Shown piece after piece: positions 45,676-53,634 of a stretch of 64,000 nucleotides of DNA. The notes beneath the pieces were generated by a model. It was given only the letters and a program-made list of their open reading frames with translations. It ran no database searches and was not told the DNA's origin. The DNA comes from Chloroflexota bacterium. GTDB taxonomy: Bacteria; Chloroflexota; Anaerolineae; Anaerolineales; Villigracilaceae. Position 1 is the first letter of the stretch; each line of letters opens with the position of its first letter. Made by a program: the position numbers and the translations under genes. The stretch lies in the NCBI GenBank assembly GCA_013388855.1, contig JACAEM010000010.1, forward strand, positions 20,955-84,954. Direction: 5' to 3'.

Positions 45676-46341
45676 ATGCTAAAAGCCCTCATCTTCGACT
45701 TCGATGGACTCATCCTCGACACCGAGACGCCTGAATACCACGTCTGGCAAACCATCTACCGCGAATACGGTTTCGAACTCCCGCATGATGAGTGGGGAAG
45801 GATCATTGGCGGATATGGGATATCGAACTTTGACGCTGCGAACCATCTCTCGCTTCTTTCCCAGGGACGGCTGGATTCCGCTTCTCTGCGCGCCCGCCAC
45901 CAGTTGGAGAGTCACGCGTTAATTCATGCCCAGCCGATCCTGCCGGGCGTGATGGACATCATCCACGAAGCGAAACGGCTTGGGCTCAAACTTGCCATCG
46001 CTTCCAGTTCTCCACACTTCTGGGTGGATAAGCATGCGCAACGGTTGAATATCTTCCACTATTTCGATGTCGTTGTCTGCGCGGACGATGTGGGCATTGG
46101 CAGAACCAAGCCGAACCCCGATCTGTTCTTGTTGGCGTTGAACCAACTCAAGGTCCCGAAGGAGGCGGCGGTCGTCCTCGAGGATTCCCCCAATGGAGTG
46201 AAGGCGGCGAATCGGGCAGGCATCTTCGTAGTGGCGGTCCCGAACCCGGTCACATCTACTTTGCAGTTTAACGGGGCAAATAGGATCGTCAAGTCGCTGG
46301 CAGATTTGTCCATACCGGATCTGCTGAATACAGTACAATAG
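45676..46341 (+). CDS. HAD-superfamily hydrolase, beta-phosphoglucomutase/phosphatase-like
   Basis: A 221-residue subfamily IA HAD enzyme. Motif I is IFDFDGLILDTE with Asp8 and Asp10 as nucleophile and acid. A helical cap follows (about 15-85), then motif II in LAIASSS, the lysine of motif III in GRTKPNPDLF, and motif IV VVLEDSPNGVKAA. It could act on a sugar or nucleotide phosphate; the substrate is not determined. A desaturase gene follows after 23 bases and has its own ribosome binding site. Confidence 0.88.
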   Translation: MLKALIFDFDGLILDTETPEYHVWQTIYREYGFELPHDEWGRIIGGYGISNFDAANHLSLLSQGRLDSASLRARHQLESHALIHAQPILPGVMDIIHEAKRLGLKLAIASSSPHFWVDKHAQRLNIFHYFDVVVCADDVGIGRTKPNPDLFLLALNQLKVPKEAAVVLEDSPNGVKAANRAGIFVVAVPNPVTSTLQFNGANRIVKSLADLSIPDLLNTVQ

Positions 46342-46364
46342 TCTCACCAACCAATGGAGGTGGT

Positions 46365-47378
46365 ATGACAACTGAAAAATTCAAATGGCAGGGGATTGTC
46401 TCGAAATATGCCTACCCTGAAACATGGCGCAGTCTGTGGCAGGTGTTCAATTCACTGATCCCGTTCATCGTGGGGTGGTATCTGATGTACCGCAGTCTCG
46501 AAGTGGGGTATTGGCTGACGTTGATCCTGGCTGTGCCAACCGCGGGGTTTATGGTGAGGCTGTTCATCATCTTTCACGATTGCTGTCACGGTTCGTTTTT
46601 CCGCAGCATCAGGGCGAACGACCGGCTTGGGCTGGTGCTCGGCGTGCTGGTGTTGACGCCGTTCTATCAGTGGAAGCACAGTCATGCCATCCACCATGCC
46701 ACTGCTGGTGACTTGGACCGCCGCGGCGTGGGTGATGTGTACACGATGACAGTGGAGGAATACCTGGCCGCGCCGTGGTGGAAGAAGGCTGGGTACCGCA
46801 TCATGCGCAGTCCGCTGATCCTGTTCACGGTCGGTGCGGTAGTCGTCTTTGTGTTGACGCATCGGTTCTGGGAGAAGGACGCGGGTAAACGCGAACGCAG
46901 CAGTGTAATCTGGACGAATATCGCCATTGCCGCCGTAGTGAGTTGGCTGGTGATCGAGATCGGCTGGGCGGCGTTCCTGCTCGTGGAAATGCCGATCCTG
47001 TTGGTCGCCTGTGGCGCGGGTGTGTGGCTCTTCTATGTTCAACACAACTTCGACCCAAGCTACTGGGAACGGCATGCCAGTTGGGACTTTTTCAACGCCG
47101 GTATGGACGGCAGTTCCTTCTACAAACTTCCCAAAGTCCTGCAATGGTTCACGGGGAATATCGGCTTCCATCACATCCATCATCTCAGCCCGAGAATCCC
47201 CAATTACAAATTGGAAGCGTGCCATAACGAGAACCCGGTCTTCCAGATCGAGCCGCTGACGATCCGCAAGAGTCTCAAATCATTGCTCTTCCGGTTGTGG
47301 GATGAGAAGGAGAGAATGCTGGTGGGTTGGAACGCGTTGAAGAAATACAAGACACAGACAGTAAAAGTAAAGGGGTAG
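46365..47378 (+). CDS. Membrane fatty acid desaturase
   Basis: Integral membrane di-iron enzyme of 337 residues that introduces double bonds into acyl chains. The three histidine boxes are complete: HDCCH (71-75), HSHAIHH (105-111) and HHIHH (269-273). Two pairs of membrane helices flank the boxes. A strong GGAGGTGGT precedes the ATG. It probably adjusts membrane fluidity; electron donor and position of the double bond are unknown. A bidirectional hairpin follows the stop. Confidence 0.92.
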   Translation: MTTEKFKWQGIVSKYAYPETWRSLWQVFNSLIPFIVGWYLMYRSLEVGYWLTLILAVPTAGFMVRLFIIFHDCCHGSFFRSIRANDRLGLVLGVLVLTPFYQWKHSHAIHHATAGDLDRRGVGDVYTMTVEEYLAAPWWKKAGYRIMRSPLILFTVGAVVVFVLTHRFWEKDAGKRERSSVIWTNIAIAAVVSWLVIEIGWAAFLLVEMPILLVACGAGVWLFYVQHNFDPSYWERHASWDFFNAGMDGSSFYKLPKVLQWFTGNIGFHHIHHLSPRIPNYKLEACHNENPVFQIEPLTIRKSLKSLLFRLWDEKERMLVGWNALKKYKTQTVKVKG

Positions 47379-47392
47379 GGAAACCCGTAATC

Positions 47393-47423
47393 AACATCCC
47401 GAAGGTTTTACCTTCGGGATGTT
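47393..47423. terminator. Bidirectional 14-bp hairpin, CCCGAAGG repeat family
   Basis: AACATCCCGAAGGT pairs exactly with ACCTTCGGGATGTT around TTT. It lies between the convergent desaturase and STAS genes. Core identical to the hairpins at 2727 and 63475. Confidence 0.8.
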
Positions 47424-47427
47424 CGGT

Positions 47428-47775
47428 TTAAAACGAAGCCGCTGCTTCCTCAACAGTATCGTATACGTCGATGAATTGCGTGATACCGGCAATCTCCAGT
47501 ACATCGCGCATGGACGGCGATACACCAGCCAGTCTCAGATGTTTCCCTCCATCTCTGGAAAGCAGTTTATGGACGATGACAAGCGCCCTCACGCCGATGC
47601 TGGTGAGTGATTCGATCCGGCTCAGGTCAATGACCAAGTCGCGCGTCCCGGCGTCGTAGGCATCTTTCGTGATCTTCTCCATTTCAGCGAAATTCCCCAG
47701 ATGGATGCGATCCAATAGTTGGAAGACAGTCACCGGGACACGTTCCTGCCTTTGTGTAATTTGAATAAAAGTCAT
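47428..47775 (-). CDS. STAS-domain anti-sigma factor antagonist
   Basis: A 115-residue SpoIIAA/RsbV-type protein that would bind an anti-sigma kinase. The beta-alpha core shows VTVFQLLDRIHLGNF, DLVIDLSRIESLTSIGVRALV with the phosphorylatable serine in LTSIG, and LRLAGVSPSMRDVLEIAG. No partner kinase or sigma factor is adjacent. Its gene stands alone, with a 171-base gap to lipA in which no gene is seen. Confidence 0.88.
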   Translation of the reverse strand: MTFIQITQRQERVPVTVFQLLDRIHLGNFAEMEKITKDAYDAGTRDLVIDLSRIESLTSIGVRALVIVHKLLSRDGGKHLRLAGVSPSMRDVLEIAGITQFIDVYDTVEEAAASF

Positions 47776-47946
47776 AAGAAATTTTCCTTGTCCGAATGAT
47801 GGCGGTAATCATACCTCAGAAAAACGCAGATGAAATATATGGGAAATTCACCTTCAGAGTTTCTCCGTGATCCGTCATCGCGTCGAAAGGAACAGCCCGA
47901 CAGATGCATTTATCGTCCTGAGATTCAATTCTCCAATCCCCCAATT

Positions 47947-48894
47947 CTAATTCTCTGCTTTTTGTTCCCCATACAACTTGCGATGCACCACACTCAACGC
48001 CCTTACCTGTTCTGCGGCGTGATAAGACGACCGCACCAGCGGATTCGACTCCACCCACTGGAAACCAATTTCCTTGCCGTAGTCGCGTAGTTCGGCAAAT
48101 TCTTCCATCGTGTAGTAGCGGTGCATGGGCATGTGCTTTTTGCTGGGTTGCAGATACTGACCGATGGTCAGGATGTCCACACCCCAGGAGCGCTGGTCGC
48201 GCATCACAGCTTTGACCTCGTCCATGGTCTCACCCAGACCAACCATGATGCCTGATTTGGTCAGCACGTCCGGGTCGAGTTTCTTGGCATTGGAAAGAGT
48301 TGCCGCCGCCCATTCGTAGTTATCCTGCGGCTGGACAGTTTTGAACAATCGCGGCACCGTCTCCACGTTATGGTTCAAAATCTCCGGGCGGGCATCCATG
48401 ACGATCTTCAAGGCTTCGAGCGAGCCCTTGAAATCGGGAATCAATACTTCGATGGAACAACCCGGCAATAATTCTCTGATTCTCCGAATCACCATGGCAA
48501 AAATGGGAGCTCCGCCATCTCTTCGTTCATCGCGATTGACAGAGGTAATGACCGCGTGTTTCAACTCCATGGCTTTAACAGCTTGTGCCACACGCTCGGC
48601 TTCGCCCCAGTCCAGCAAAGCGGGTTTGCCGTGTTTGATGTCGCAGAAGGCGCAGGTACGCGTGCATACATCGCCGAGCATCAAAAATGTCGCCGTACCG
48701 CTGCCCCAGCATTCGCCCAGGTTTGGGCACATGGCTTCTTCGCAGACCGTGTGCAGTTCCTTTTTGCGCATCAGTCCGTGCAGCCACTCGTAGGTTTCGC
48801 CCGCCGGGGCGCGCACCTTGATCCACTCGGGGCGGCGCAGGGGGCGGGATTCGGTTTCAGGGGAGACTCGGTCTCTTGTAGGGGTAACAGGCAT
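47947..48894 (-). CDS. lipA: Lipoyl synthase
   Basis: Radical SAM enzyme of 315 residues inserting two sulphurs into octanoyl groups on lipoate-dependent enzymes. The auxiliary cluster ligands are Cys51, Cys56 and Cys62 ([14 protein letters not shown]). The radical SAM cluster is Cys77, Cys81 and Cys84 (CTRTCAFC). The C-terminal serine ligand region VRSSYHA is present. A lipB is not beside it. An NfeD gene lies 18 bases upstream on the same strand. Confidence 0.96.
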   Translation of the reverse strand: MPVTPTRDRVSPETESRPLRRPEWIKVRAPAGETYEWLHGLMRKKELHTVCEEAMCPNLGECWGSGTATFLMLGDVCTRTCAFCDIKHGKPALLDWGEAERVAQAVKAMELKHAVITSVNRDERRDGGAPIFAMVIRRIRELLPGCSIEVLIPDFKGSLEALKIVMDARPEILNHNVETVPRLFKTVQPQDNYEWAAATLSNAKKLDPDVLTKSGIMVGLGETMDEVKAVMRDQRSWGVDILTIGQYLQPSKKHMPMHRYYTMEEFAELRDYGKEIGFQWVESNPLVRSSYHAAEQVRALSVVHRKLYGEQKAEN

Positions 48895-48912
48895 AAGGTC
48901 CTTTTTGATTCG

Positions 48913-50235
48913 TTATTTCTTCTTTACTATTAATTTCAAACCATCGACTTTGACAACTTCTATTTTATCGCCCTTACGGATGGAATCCGAATCGTCGGAT
49001 TTTTCCGCGCTCCACAGTTCGCTGTCCACCAGCACCTGACCGCTCGCCTCATGCCAGCTTTTGACTGATCCCGTCATTCCGGCGTAGGACTCAGCCCCCA
49101 TCTTGATCGGCGTATGCTGGGCGCGCAGGGCGAACATGAGGATGCCGAAGAACAGCAGACCGAGACTGATGCCAACGCCGATCACCAGTGGAACGGATAC
49201 GCGCTGGAACTCAGGCACGCCCGGCGAGTTGAACAGCACCAACGCCCCGACGATGAACGATGCCACGCCCGCGGCGGTCAGCGCGCCGTGGGTGGGCGCT
49301 TTGATATCGAGGATGAACAGTACGAAAGAAGTGACGAGGAACAGGACGCCAAACCAGTTGACCGACAGCAGCCCGATTCCGTACAGCGCCACCGTTACAC
49401 ACACCACCCCGATGAATCCCGCCACCCAGCCGCCGGGACTCGAAATCTCAATCAGAATTGCCGTGACGCCAACGGATAATAGGGTGAAGACGATGTTCGG
49501 GTTGGTGAGGAACAACAACAGTTGTTCGATGAAGGTCATTGCCAGCGGTTCGGTGCGTGCGCTGTCAGTGTGAAGCGTGCGCGGGCCGTTGCTCAACTGC
49601 ACGGTGAATCCATCCAGTGCTTCGAGCAGGTCGTCCACGTTGTCGACCACGAAATCGATCAACCTGGCTTCAAGCGCTTCCTCTGCGGTTGCGGCGGCGG
49701 CTTCATCCACCATCGATTCGGCAAGCGCCAGCGCCTTCTCGCCGCGCGGTTCCACATACGGGCGGATGGCGGCTTTGGTCGCGTTGGCTGCTTTTTCCCT
49801 GGCGTCGGTGGTCAGGTTTTCGCCCGACTGGTCGATGGGCGTGGATGCGCCGATGAACGTCTCAGGCGCCATGGCGGAAGCGTGCGCCGCAAAGGTGATT
49901 GGCGCGCCAGCGCTCCCGGCAAAGGCGTTCCTTGGCGAAACATATACCACCACCGGCACTTCGCTGGCCCGGATCTCCTTGATGATGCTGAGCATCGTTT
50001 CGAGGCTTCCGCCGGGTGTATTGAGCTGGATGATAAGCGCTTCGGCGTTCTCCCTCTCCGCAGCTTCGATGCCGCGCTTGAAATATTCCAGCATCGGCGG
50101 CATGATCGGACCGTCGGCGGTCAGCACGATGACGAGCGGTTCATCGCTTTGCGCCCTCACGGTCTGGAAAACGACCGAAAGCGTCGAAAACAAGGCCAGT
50201 ATCAAGATGAACGTGCGGCGAATGGATTTCATCAC
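48913..50235 (-). CDS. NfeD family protein, ClpP-class serine protease with membrane and OB-fold parts
   Basis: A 440-residue long-form NfeD. A signal peptide leads into a ClpP-like protease domain (about 30-215) with LNTPGGSLETM and the catalytic serine region AFAGSAGAPITFAA, in which the last residues differ from the usual SAGT. Four or five membrane helices follow (about 235-370), and a C-terminal OB-fold NfeD domain (GSVKSWHEASGQVLVDSELW). Long NfeD proteins cleave stomatin-type partners in membrane quality control; no stomatin gene is adjacent. A further frame on the plus strand across this gene is a shadow. Confidence 0.9.
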   Translation of the reverse strand: MMKSIRRTFILILALFSTLSVVFQTVRAQSDEPLVIVLTADGPIMPPMLEYFKRGIEAAERENAEALIIQLNTPGGSLETMLSIIKEIRASEVPVVVYVSPRNAFAGSAGAPITFAAHASAMAPETFIGASTPIDQSGENLTTDAREKAANATKAAIRPYVEPRGEKALALAESMVDEAAAATAEEALEARLIDFVVDNVDDLLEALDGFTVQLSNGPRTLHTDSARTEPLAMTFIEQLLLFLTNPNIVFTLLSVGVTAILIEISSPGGWVAGFIGVVCVTVALYGIGLLSVNWFGVLFLVTSFVLFILDIKAPTHGALTAAGVASFIVGALVLFNSPGVPEFQRVSVPLVIGVGISLGLLFFGILMFALRAQHTPIKMGAESYAGMTGSVKSWHEASGQVLVDSELWSAEKSDDSDSIRKGDKIEVVKVDGLKLIVKKK

Positions 50236-50257
50236 TTGTACTCCGTATCACCATCAT

Positions 50258-50263
50258 TATAAT
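50258..50263 (+). promoter_or_regulatory. -10 element of the ICMT-like gene
   Basis: TATAAT 18 bases before the ATG at 50282, in the short divergent gap with nfeD. GGAGAAA follows, so the mRNA has a short leader with a ribosome binding site. Confidence 0.45.
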
Positions 50264-50281
50264 GGTTCTGGAGAAATTCAT

Positions 50282-50980
50282 ATGAATACTCAGATGAAAT
50301 TCATGACACCCAGGACCATTCTGCGGTTGGTTCTCATCCTGTTGGTATTTCCGCTTACTCCCATGATCGTTTCCGGAGCCTGGGATTGGTGGGAGGCGTG
50401 GGCATATGCCGCGATTAACATCCTGGGCTTTATCGTCAGCCGGATACTGGCAGCGCGCCGCAACCCGGATATTCTGGCTGAACGCGCCCGTTCCATGGAA
50501 CTACAGGACGCCAAATCGTGGGATAAGATCCTCTCCCCGCTGCTCGCATTTGGCGGACTCCTGATCCTGATCGTCGCCGGGATGGATAAAGCGTATGATT
50601 GGACACCCCCTTATCCACTCAATGCCAGGATCGCGGCATTGTTTGTCGTTTTCCTCGGTTTTGCCTTTGGCTCCTGGGCGCTGGTCGAAAACAAATTCTT
50701 CTCGGGCGTGGTTCGTATTCAGAAAGACCGCGGTCATCATGTCGTCACGACGGGACCATACCGCTTTGTCCGTCACCCTGGCTATGCCGGTGCCCTGTGG
50801 ATGTATCTTGCCTTGCCTGTCTTGCTGGATTCGGTTTGGGCGTTCATTCTAAGCCTGTTGCTGCTCGGCGTGCTTGTGCTTCGGACTTCGCTGGAGGATC
50901 GTACCCTGCAAGCCGAACTCCCCGGCTATGTCGAATATGCCAAAAAGACACGATATCGGCTGTTGCCGGGGATCTGGTAA
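50282..50980 (+). CDS. Isoprenylcysteine carboxyl methyltransferase-like membrane protein
   Basis: A 232-residue membrane protein with five or six helices. The C-terminal half has the family signature TTGPYRFVRHPGYAGALWMYLALP, then LEDRTLQAELPGYVEYAKKTRYRLLPGIW, which bind S-adenosylmethionine in ICMT-type enzymes. Bacterial members have unknown substrates, probably lipids or small hydrophobic acceptors. The start at 50282 follows GGAGAAA; the longer frame from 49577 would run antisense through nfeD and is rejected. Confidence 0.85.
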   Translation: MNTQMKFMTPRTILRLVLILLVFPLTPMIVSGAWDWWEAWAYAAINILGFIVSRILAARRNPDILAERARSMELQDAKSWDKILSPLLAFGGLLILIVAGMDKAYDWTPPYPLNARIAALFVVFLGFAFGSWALVENKFFSGVVRIQKDRGHHVVTTGPYRFVRHPGYAGALWMYLALPVLLDSVWAFILSLLLLGVLVLRTSLEDRTLQAELPGYVEYAKKTRYRLLPGIW

Positions 50981-50984
50981 GAAG

Positions 50985-51013
50985 AAAAGGCGGCTTAAGA
51001 GAGCCGCCTTTTT
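50985..51013. terminator. Bidirectional terminator
   Basis: AAAAGGCGGCT pairs with AGCCGCCTTTT around a 6-base loop, with T-runs in both directions, between the convergent ICMT-like and TauE/SafE genes. Confidence 0.9.
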
Positions 51014-51015
51014 GA

Positions 51016-51771
51016 TTAAACCAATGCAAGGTAAATTGTTCGGATACTGAGAATAATGATCAATGCGCCGACCAGGATCATCAGTGCCTTCAACGGCAAA
51101 TTCTTTGTCATGCGCGCCGCCAGGGGAGCGGCGATTCCTCCACCGATCAGCAATCCCAGGATGATCTGCCAATACTGGGAGAAACTCAACGCCAGTACAA
51201 AGGTCACGGACTCGGCGAAGGTGATGAAAAACTCCGAGAAATTGACCGAGCCAATCGTCATGCGCGGATACTTTCCGCGCGCCACCAGAGTAGAGGTGAC
51301 CACCGGCCCCCAGCCGCCTCCGCCGATGGCATCGCAGAATCCGCCGAACAGACCGAGTAGGCTGATGCGTGGACCATGATAATCGTCCGGTTTGTTGCGC
51401 GGCACGGTGGTGATCGCTTTGTAGATGATCACCACGCCCATCAGCAGCAGGTAAGCGGCGATCCATGGCTTGATGACATCCCCGTCAATGGAGGTGAGCA
51501 GGTAGGCGCCTGCCACACCGCCAATCACGCCGGGGATCAGCAGGCGCTTGACCAGTTTCCAGTCCACATTGCCGAGTCGCCAGTGCGAGAAGCCGGAAAC
51601 GCCGGTTGTTACCACCTCCGCCATGTGGACGCTGGCGGAGGCCGCGGCGGGCGGGATTCCCAGACTGAGCAAAAAAGTGTTCGAACTGACACCGTATGCC
51701 ATGCCTAACGCGCCATCGATTGTTTGGGCGATGAACCCCACCAGCACATAAACGAGAATTGAAATTTCCAT
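51016..51771 (-). CDS. TauE/SafE (TSUP) family sulphite/organosulphonate exporter
   Basis: A 251-residue inner-membrane protein with about eight helices. The inverted repeat halves typical of the TSUP family can be seen: GFIAQTIDGALGMAYGVSSNTFLL and LLGLFGGFCDAIGGGGWGPVV. Members export sulphite, sulphoacetate or related sulphur anions. The gene is preceded by an AT-rich region with an inverted repeat that is also found before the neighbouring Rrf2 gene, so it is probably regulated by that protein. A sulphur role is inferred from both. Confidence 0.88.
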   Translation of the reverse strand: MEISILVYVLVGFIAQTIDGALGMAYGVSSNTFLLSLGIPPAAASASVHMAEVVTTGVSGFSHWRLGNVDWKLVKRLLIPGVIGGVAGAYLLTSIDGDVIKPWIAAYLLLMGVVIIYKAITTVPRNKPDDYHGPRISLLGLFGGFCDAIGGGGWGPVVTSTLVARGKYPRMTIGSVNFSEFFITFAESVTFVLALSFSQYWQIILGLLIGGGIAAPLAARMTKNLPLKALMILVGALIIILSIRTIYLALV

Positions 51772-51843
51772 CTTAGAGTCTCCTGAATTTAGTTTGTGAA
51801 GAGCAAATATGATTTATTGGCTCGACTTCATCTAATAGTATAT

Positions 51844-51868
51844 AAAGTCTATAATAGTAGTATACTTT
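51844..51868 (-). promoter_or_regulatory. Putative Rrf2 operator upstream of the TauE/SafE gene
   Basis: AAAGTCTAT, 7 bases, GTATACTTT: arms of 9 bases with seven matching positions, the same layout as the perfect copy at 52378-52402. It lies in an AT-rich promoter region about 75 bases before the start codon at 51771. Confidence 0.65.
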
Positions 51869-51876
51869 TAGGCGAT

Positions 51877-51902
51877 AAAAAAAGCACCCATTGTAGGGTT
51901 CT
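51877..51902 (-). terminator. Terminator of the Rrf2 gene
   Basis: On the minus strand GAACCC pairs with GGGTGC with one mismatch, followed by seven T. It lies just after the stop at 51912. Confidence 0.65.
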
Positions 51903-51911
51903 TTCCAATGA

Positions 51912-52370
51912 TTACTTTATACCGAGCTTCTTGCGCGTATCGCTCTGTCGTTTGGCGACATCGGCAAGGGTTGTGTGATCGAGAATGTTGGCGATGGCAT
52001 TGCGCACATCACCCATGACCATGCGCAGTCCGCAGGTCTGCTCATCGGGGCAGCCACAGGGCTCATAGGCCATCTGGCTCACGCATTTGATTGGCGCCAC
52101 CGGACCATCCAGGGTACGGAAGATCTGACCGAGGCTGATCTCGCTGGGCGGCTTGGCCAGGTAATACCCGCCGCCAATGCCCATCTTGCTGTGGAGCAAG
52201 CCTGCATTCTTGAGCGTCAGCAGGATCTGCTCAAGAAATTTCGCCGAGATTTGCTCGCGTTGCGAAATCTCTTTGATCTGAACCATAGGCAGGGAGGCAT
52301 CCTTTTCAGGGGTACCCGCCAGCATGATCATTGCCCGAAGACCGTATTCGCCGCGTTTGGAAAGTCTCAT
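51912..52370 (-). CDS. Rrf2-family transcriptional regulator with cluster-type cysteines
   Basis: A 152-residue regulator. The winged helix (about 1-75) shows SKRGEYGLRAMIMLA, ISQREQISAKFLEQILLTLKNAGLL and the wing GIGGGYYLAKPP. The C-terminal half has Cys96, Cys105, Cys107 and Cys113 (KCVSQM, EPCGCPDEQTCGL). IscR-type proteins use three such cysteines for a [2Fe-2S] cluster, so it may sense iron-sulphur, redox or sulphur state. A perfect 9-bp inverted repeat lies 8 bases before its ATG, suggesting autorepression. The downstream TauE/SafE gene has a related site. Confidence 0.9.
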   Translation of the reverse strand: MRLSKRGEYGLRAMIMLAGTPEKDASLPMVQIKEISQREQISAKFLEQILLTLKNAGLLHSKMGIGGGYYLAKPPSEISLGQIFRTLDGPVAPIKCVSQMAYEPCGCPDEQTCGLRMVMGDVRNAIANILDHTTLADVAKRQSDTRKKLGIK

Positions 52371-52377
52371 AGTCTAA

Positions 52378-52402
52378 AAAGTCTATTTATACAATAGACT
52401 TT
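52378..52402 (-). promoter_or_regulatory. Perfect inverted repeat, putative Rrf2 autoregulatory operator
   Basis: AAAGTCTAT-N7-ATAGACTTT, perfect 9-bp arms, 8 bases upstream of the Rrf2 start. A -10-like TATAAA lies inside the spacer region on the minus strand with TTAAAG 16 bases further upstream, so binding would block the promoter. Confidence 0.7.
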
Positions 52403-52437
52403 ATTGTCTTTAACTATAATTCAGCGAATGAATTATG

Positions 52438-52911
52438 TCAAGTGGATTCGAGAAAATCAACAATCTCCGGTTTCCCCAACGCACGGAAGACATCCGCACT
52501 CTTCATGACGATTGCCATATTGCGGACACCCGACCCCAGAGAGACTTCCTCCTCTTTTAGAACGCTCGCATCGACCAACACTCGGACTTGAGTCCGTACC
52601 CCAAACGGACTCACCGTCCCGATTCGGAATCCCGTCACATCCAGTACTTCCTCCTCGGTTGCCATCCGCACACGCGAGCGTTTGACGTGCCGGCGCAACT
52701 TCTTCCAATCGACCTGTTTCGGTCCCGCGACCAAAACCATCACGAACTCTTCAGGGCGCACTTGAAACAGAATGCTTCGCACGATCTGCCCGGGGCGCTG
52801 TCCACGCTGAGATGCCGCCTCCTCGAAAGTGGAAACAGGCTGTTCGTGCGTGAAGACACGGTGGGGAATCCCAAGCGCCTCTAAAGCGATACTGGCAGGC
52901 GGCTTATCCAT
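52438..52911 (-). CDS. YbaK/EbsC-family aminoacyl-tRNA deacylase
   Basis: A 157-residue single-domain protein like YbaK, which removes misacylated amino acids from tRNA. The pattern PHRVFTHEQPVSTFEEAA, IVRSILFQVRPEEFVMVLVAGPKQVDWKKL, and the later GFRIGTVSPFG with the conserved glycine-rich loop is typical. The catalytic-type lysine in GPKQVD is present. Which tRNA is corrected cannot be said. It is divergent from the next gene with only 54 bases between. Confidence 0.88.
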   Translation of the reverse strand: MDKPPASIALEALGIPHRVFTHEQPVSTFEEAASQRGQRPGQIVRSILFQVRPEEFVMVLVAGPKQVDWKKLRRHVKRSRVRMATEEEVLDVTGFRIGTVSPFGVRTQVRVLVDASVLKEEEVSLGSGVRNMAIVMKSADVFRALGKPEIVDFLEST

Positions 52912-52953
52912 GAAAATTTAATCCTCCTGTGCTCAACGAGACCTGCGATGGTG

Positions 52954-52959
52954 TAAAAT
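52954..52959 (+). promoter_or_regulatory. -10-like element 6 bases before the next start
   Basis: TAAAAT ends at 52959 and the ATG is at 52966 without a Shine-Dalgarno. Fits the leaderless pattern seen at 6430, 14430 and 45676. Confidence 0.4.
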
Positions 52960-52965
52960 CGTCCC

Positions 52966-53583
52966 ATGCCGAAACTCAAATCACCGTTATTGTTATTCTT
53001 CCTCTCGATAATTCTAATCGCTCTCCTGGCAATGTTCGGACCCGAAGAACAATCGCTCGGCTCCAACGTGCGGATCGTGTACCTGCACGGTGCCTGGGTA
53101 CTTGCGGCGGAACTGGCTTTCCTCGCGGCGGCGTTTGCCGGGCTGATTGCACTCATTGTCACGCGTGAATCCTTCCATCACTGGTCGGCCGCGCTCGGGC
53201 GGACGGGTATCTTCTTCTGGGTGACCTACCTGCCACTCTCGCTCTGGGCGATGCAGACCAACTGGAACGGTCTTTTCCTCTCCGAACCGCGCTTCCGTCT
53301 CGCCTTGATCTTTGCCGTGACAGGTGTTCTATTGCAGGTGGGACTCTGGCTCATCAATACGAACTGGATTACCTCGGTTACCAATATTCTCTATATTGTG
53401 GTTCTGCGCGCCATCTTTGCCACGGCAGACAACGTCATGCACCCGCCTCCGTCGCCGATCTTCAATTCGGGGAACTATACCATCATCGGTTTCTTCCTTG
53501 CCCTGATCGCGTTAACCATGCTGGCGGCATTCTTCCTGACGCGCTGGTTTCTTATTTTCAGCAGAAACGTCCCGAAGGTTTAA
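52966..53583 (+). CDS. Integral membrane protein, unknown function (weak CcmC-like pattern)
   Basis: A 205-residue protein with six likely membrane helices. A stretch near the start, GSNVRIVYLHGAWVLAAELAFLAAAFAG, faintly recalls CcmC/CcsA cytochrome c assembly proteins, and conserved tryptophans follow (LSLWAMQTNWNGLF). That is not enough for assignment, and no heme-handling gene is adjacent. The last residues (NVPKV) and the stop codon are supplied by a half copy of the CCCGAAGG hairpin repeat, so the original C-terminus may have been replaced. Confidence 0.7.
   Translation: MPKLKSPLLLFFLSIILIALLAMFGPEEQSLGSNVRIVYLHGAWVLAAELAFLAAAFAGLIALIVTRESFHHWSAALGRTGIFFWVTYLPLSLWAMQTNWNGLFLSEPRFRLALIFAVTGVLLQVGLWLINTNWITSVTNILYIVVLRAIFATADNVMHPPPSPIFNSGNYTIIGFFLALIALTMLAAFFLTRWFLIFSRNVPKV
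53568..53583. repeat. Half copy of the CCCGAAGG repeat overlapping a gene end
   Basis: AACGTCCCGAAGGTTT matches one arm of the hairpin at 2727-2762. The complementary arm is missing here. The stop codon TAA of the membrane protein follows directly. Confidence 0.65.
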
Positions 53584-53634
53584 TGGCTCAACAAAGTTCT
53601 TTCAGAAAACCTTTGAGGCGGTGATAACAATCTC

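Noticed and set aside
49577..50281. Long upstream extension of the ICMT-like gene across nfeD
   Set aside because: The extension is antisense to NfeD, lacks homology, and a good start with a ribosome binding site exists at 50282.
53583..53621. A 12-codon frame ATG GCT CAA... after the membrane protein
   Set aside because: It overlaps the stop of the previous gene inside a repeat remnant and shows no leader-peptide features.
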